Shown: piece after piece, positions 11,408-12,102 of the stretch | Layout of the letters: each line of letters opens with the position of its first letter | Position numbering within the stretch: position 1 is the first letter of the stretch | From: Chloroflexota bacterium | Lineage (GTDB): Bacteria; Chloroflexota; Anaerolineae; Fen-1058 | Direction of reading: 5' to 3' | Length of the DNA: 12,102 nt | Assembly (NCBI GenBank): GCA_016219235.1 | Contig: JACRBO010000269.1 | Span: 1 to 12,102, forward strand | The notes under the pieces: model-generated | What the model saw: only the letters and a program-made list of their open reading frames with translations | Database searches by the model: none | What the model was told of the DNA's origin: nothing | Translations under genes and position numbers: made by a program

Positions 11408-11410
11408 ATT

Positions 11411-12097
11411 TCAGGGCGCTGGCGTAGTGGCGGCCGTCGGCGTGGGCGTGTCGGCGACTGTGATGACTTCAAAGGTCGCGTCAAACTGTTTGATCAGGCC
11501 GAGATAAGCGACTACCTCATACGTCCCGGTGGACCCGTCAATCGCGCAGAAAGCGCGCGCGTTTTGGGCGCGCGTGCCCCATTGCCACGGTCCCGCAAAA
11601 CTATCCACCAGGCGATCGTTTTTGTAGCACAGAATACTCCACGTTACACCATTGCCCACGTTGGCGGCGCGGAAGAACACCCGCACACTGCGTGTCCCGG
11701 CCGGAAAGACCTGACCTGCATCGACGGGATTGTTTCTGTTGTCCAGCACGGACGCGAAGGTCGTAAAGGTTAATCGAGCGTTGGGGGCCGGCGACGCTGC
11801 CGCTGGCAACGGCGTGAGCAATTGCGGCGGCACGGTGACTTCGGGTGTAGAAGTCGGCAGCAATGTCGAGGTCGGCAGCAGGGTTGGCGTCGGGCTGATG
11901 ACGGCAGAGGCCGTGGGCGTCGGCGTCGATGACGGCAGCCGGGTCTGTGTCGGAGTCGGTGACGGTGGAATAGGCGTCGGCGTGCTGACGATGGCGACAG
12001 GCGTGGCGAGAGGGGGCGGGGGTTGCTGACTGATGATCACGGTCAGCGCGACAAAAGCGATGAGCAAAACCAGCGCGACGACGGCGCGCCGCCGCAT
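11411..12097 (-). CDS. Secreted or membrane-anchored protein with P/S/T-rich linker
   Basis: This 228-residue protein begins MRRRAVVALVLLIAFVALTV, a basic N-terminus plus a hydrophobic segment (about 5-22) that could be a signal peptide or membrane anchor. Residues 24-106 form a low-complexity Pro/Thr/Ser linker with LLPTST repeated (73-84; DNA copies GTCGGCAGCA at 11853 and 11871). Residues 107-214 look like a beta-rich domain with two Cys (157 and 184) that may form a disulphide. The C-terminus returns to TPTPTAATTPAP, which could lead to or mimic a second linker. I do not recognise the domain; an extracellular binding or cell-surface role is inference. The ATG lies 5 bp from the window edge, so an upstream start or a missing promoter cannot be judged. 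Confidence 0.8.
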   Translation of the reverse strand: MRRRAVVALVLLIAFVALTVIISQQPPPPLATPVAIVSTPTPIPPSPTPTQTRLPSSTPTPTASAVISPTPTLLPTSTLLPTSTPEVTVPPQLLTPLPAAASPAPNARLTFTTFASVLDNRNNPVDAGQVFPAGTRSVRVFFRAANVGNGVTWSILCYKNDRLVDSFAGPWQWGTRAQNARAFCAIDGSTGTYEVVAYLGLIKQFDATFEVITVADTPTPTAATTPAP

Positions 12098-12102
12098 CTG
12101 AA

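Noticed and set aside
11178..11507. Plus-strand frame reading the kinase repeat as CVQQTR repeats
   Set aside because: It is the shifted frame of the same 18-bp repeat; the kinase frame is supported by the whole catalytic domain.

Overview
The window is GC-rich (lacI, the first gene, looks visibly more AT-rich). It carries a conserved housekeeping block, rpsO-pnp, flanked by accessory and regulatory genes. Three things suggest a member of the Chloroflexota (Anaerolineae-like): a secreted protein with a Thr/Pro-rich linker, many simple intergenic repeats, and GTGGTA-type extended -10 promoters placed almost on the start codon. This taxonomic guess is inference; no rRNA or other decisive marker is present.

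Layout, left to right. (1) 1-595, minus strand: the N-terminal two thirds of a LacI/GalR-family repressor, running off the left edge. A consensus-like promoter lies upstream, overlapped by a 30-bp perfect palindrome that fits the LacI-family operator core; this looks like autoregulation. (2) 807-1706, plus: a DUF72 (YecE-like) protein. (3) 1778-3460, minus: an M14 zinc carboxypeptidase with all expected ligands and no signal peptide. It converges with DUF72 across an imperfect inverted repeat. (4) 3735-6565, plus: rpsO (ribosomal protein S15) and pnp (PNPase), separated by a 344-bp spacer rich in secondary structure, then a clear intrinsic terminator. (5) 6650-8793, plus: a GNAT acetyltransferase, a translationally coupled 106-residue protein of unknown function, and an AAC(3)-family acetyltransferase. 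(6) 8942-11407, plus: an OmpR-type response regulator and a HAMP-HisKA-HATPase sensor kinase, separated by about 200 bp of repeats. The kinase ends in five identical 18-bp repeats. (7) 11411-12097, minus: a membrane-anchored or secreted protein with a P/S/T-rich linker, converging on the kinase gene with a 3-bp gap.

The most interesting part is the rpsO-pnp spacer. It contains a perfect 13-bp hairpin, a roughly 110-nt imperfect hairpin, and two competing segments that can each pair with the pnp Shine-Dalgarno sequence. One of these also overlaps the foot of the long hairpin, so the layout could be a structural switch controlling PNPase synthesis. In E. coli the same intergenic position holds the RNase III/PNPase autoregulatory hairpin. 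Other points of interest are promoters whose predicted start site coincides with the ATG (leaderless mRNAs), the lacI operator, the kinase's VNTR tail and the PNPase RG-rich tail. No phage, transposase, CRISPR or tRNA was seen, and I did not find a clearly new multi-gene system.
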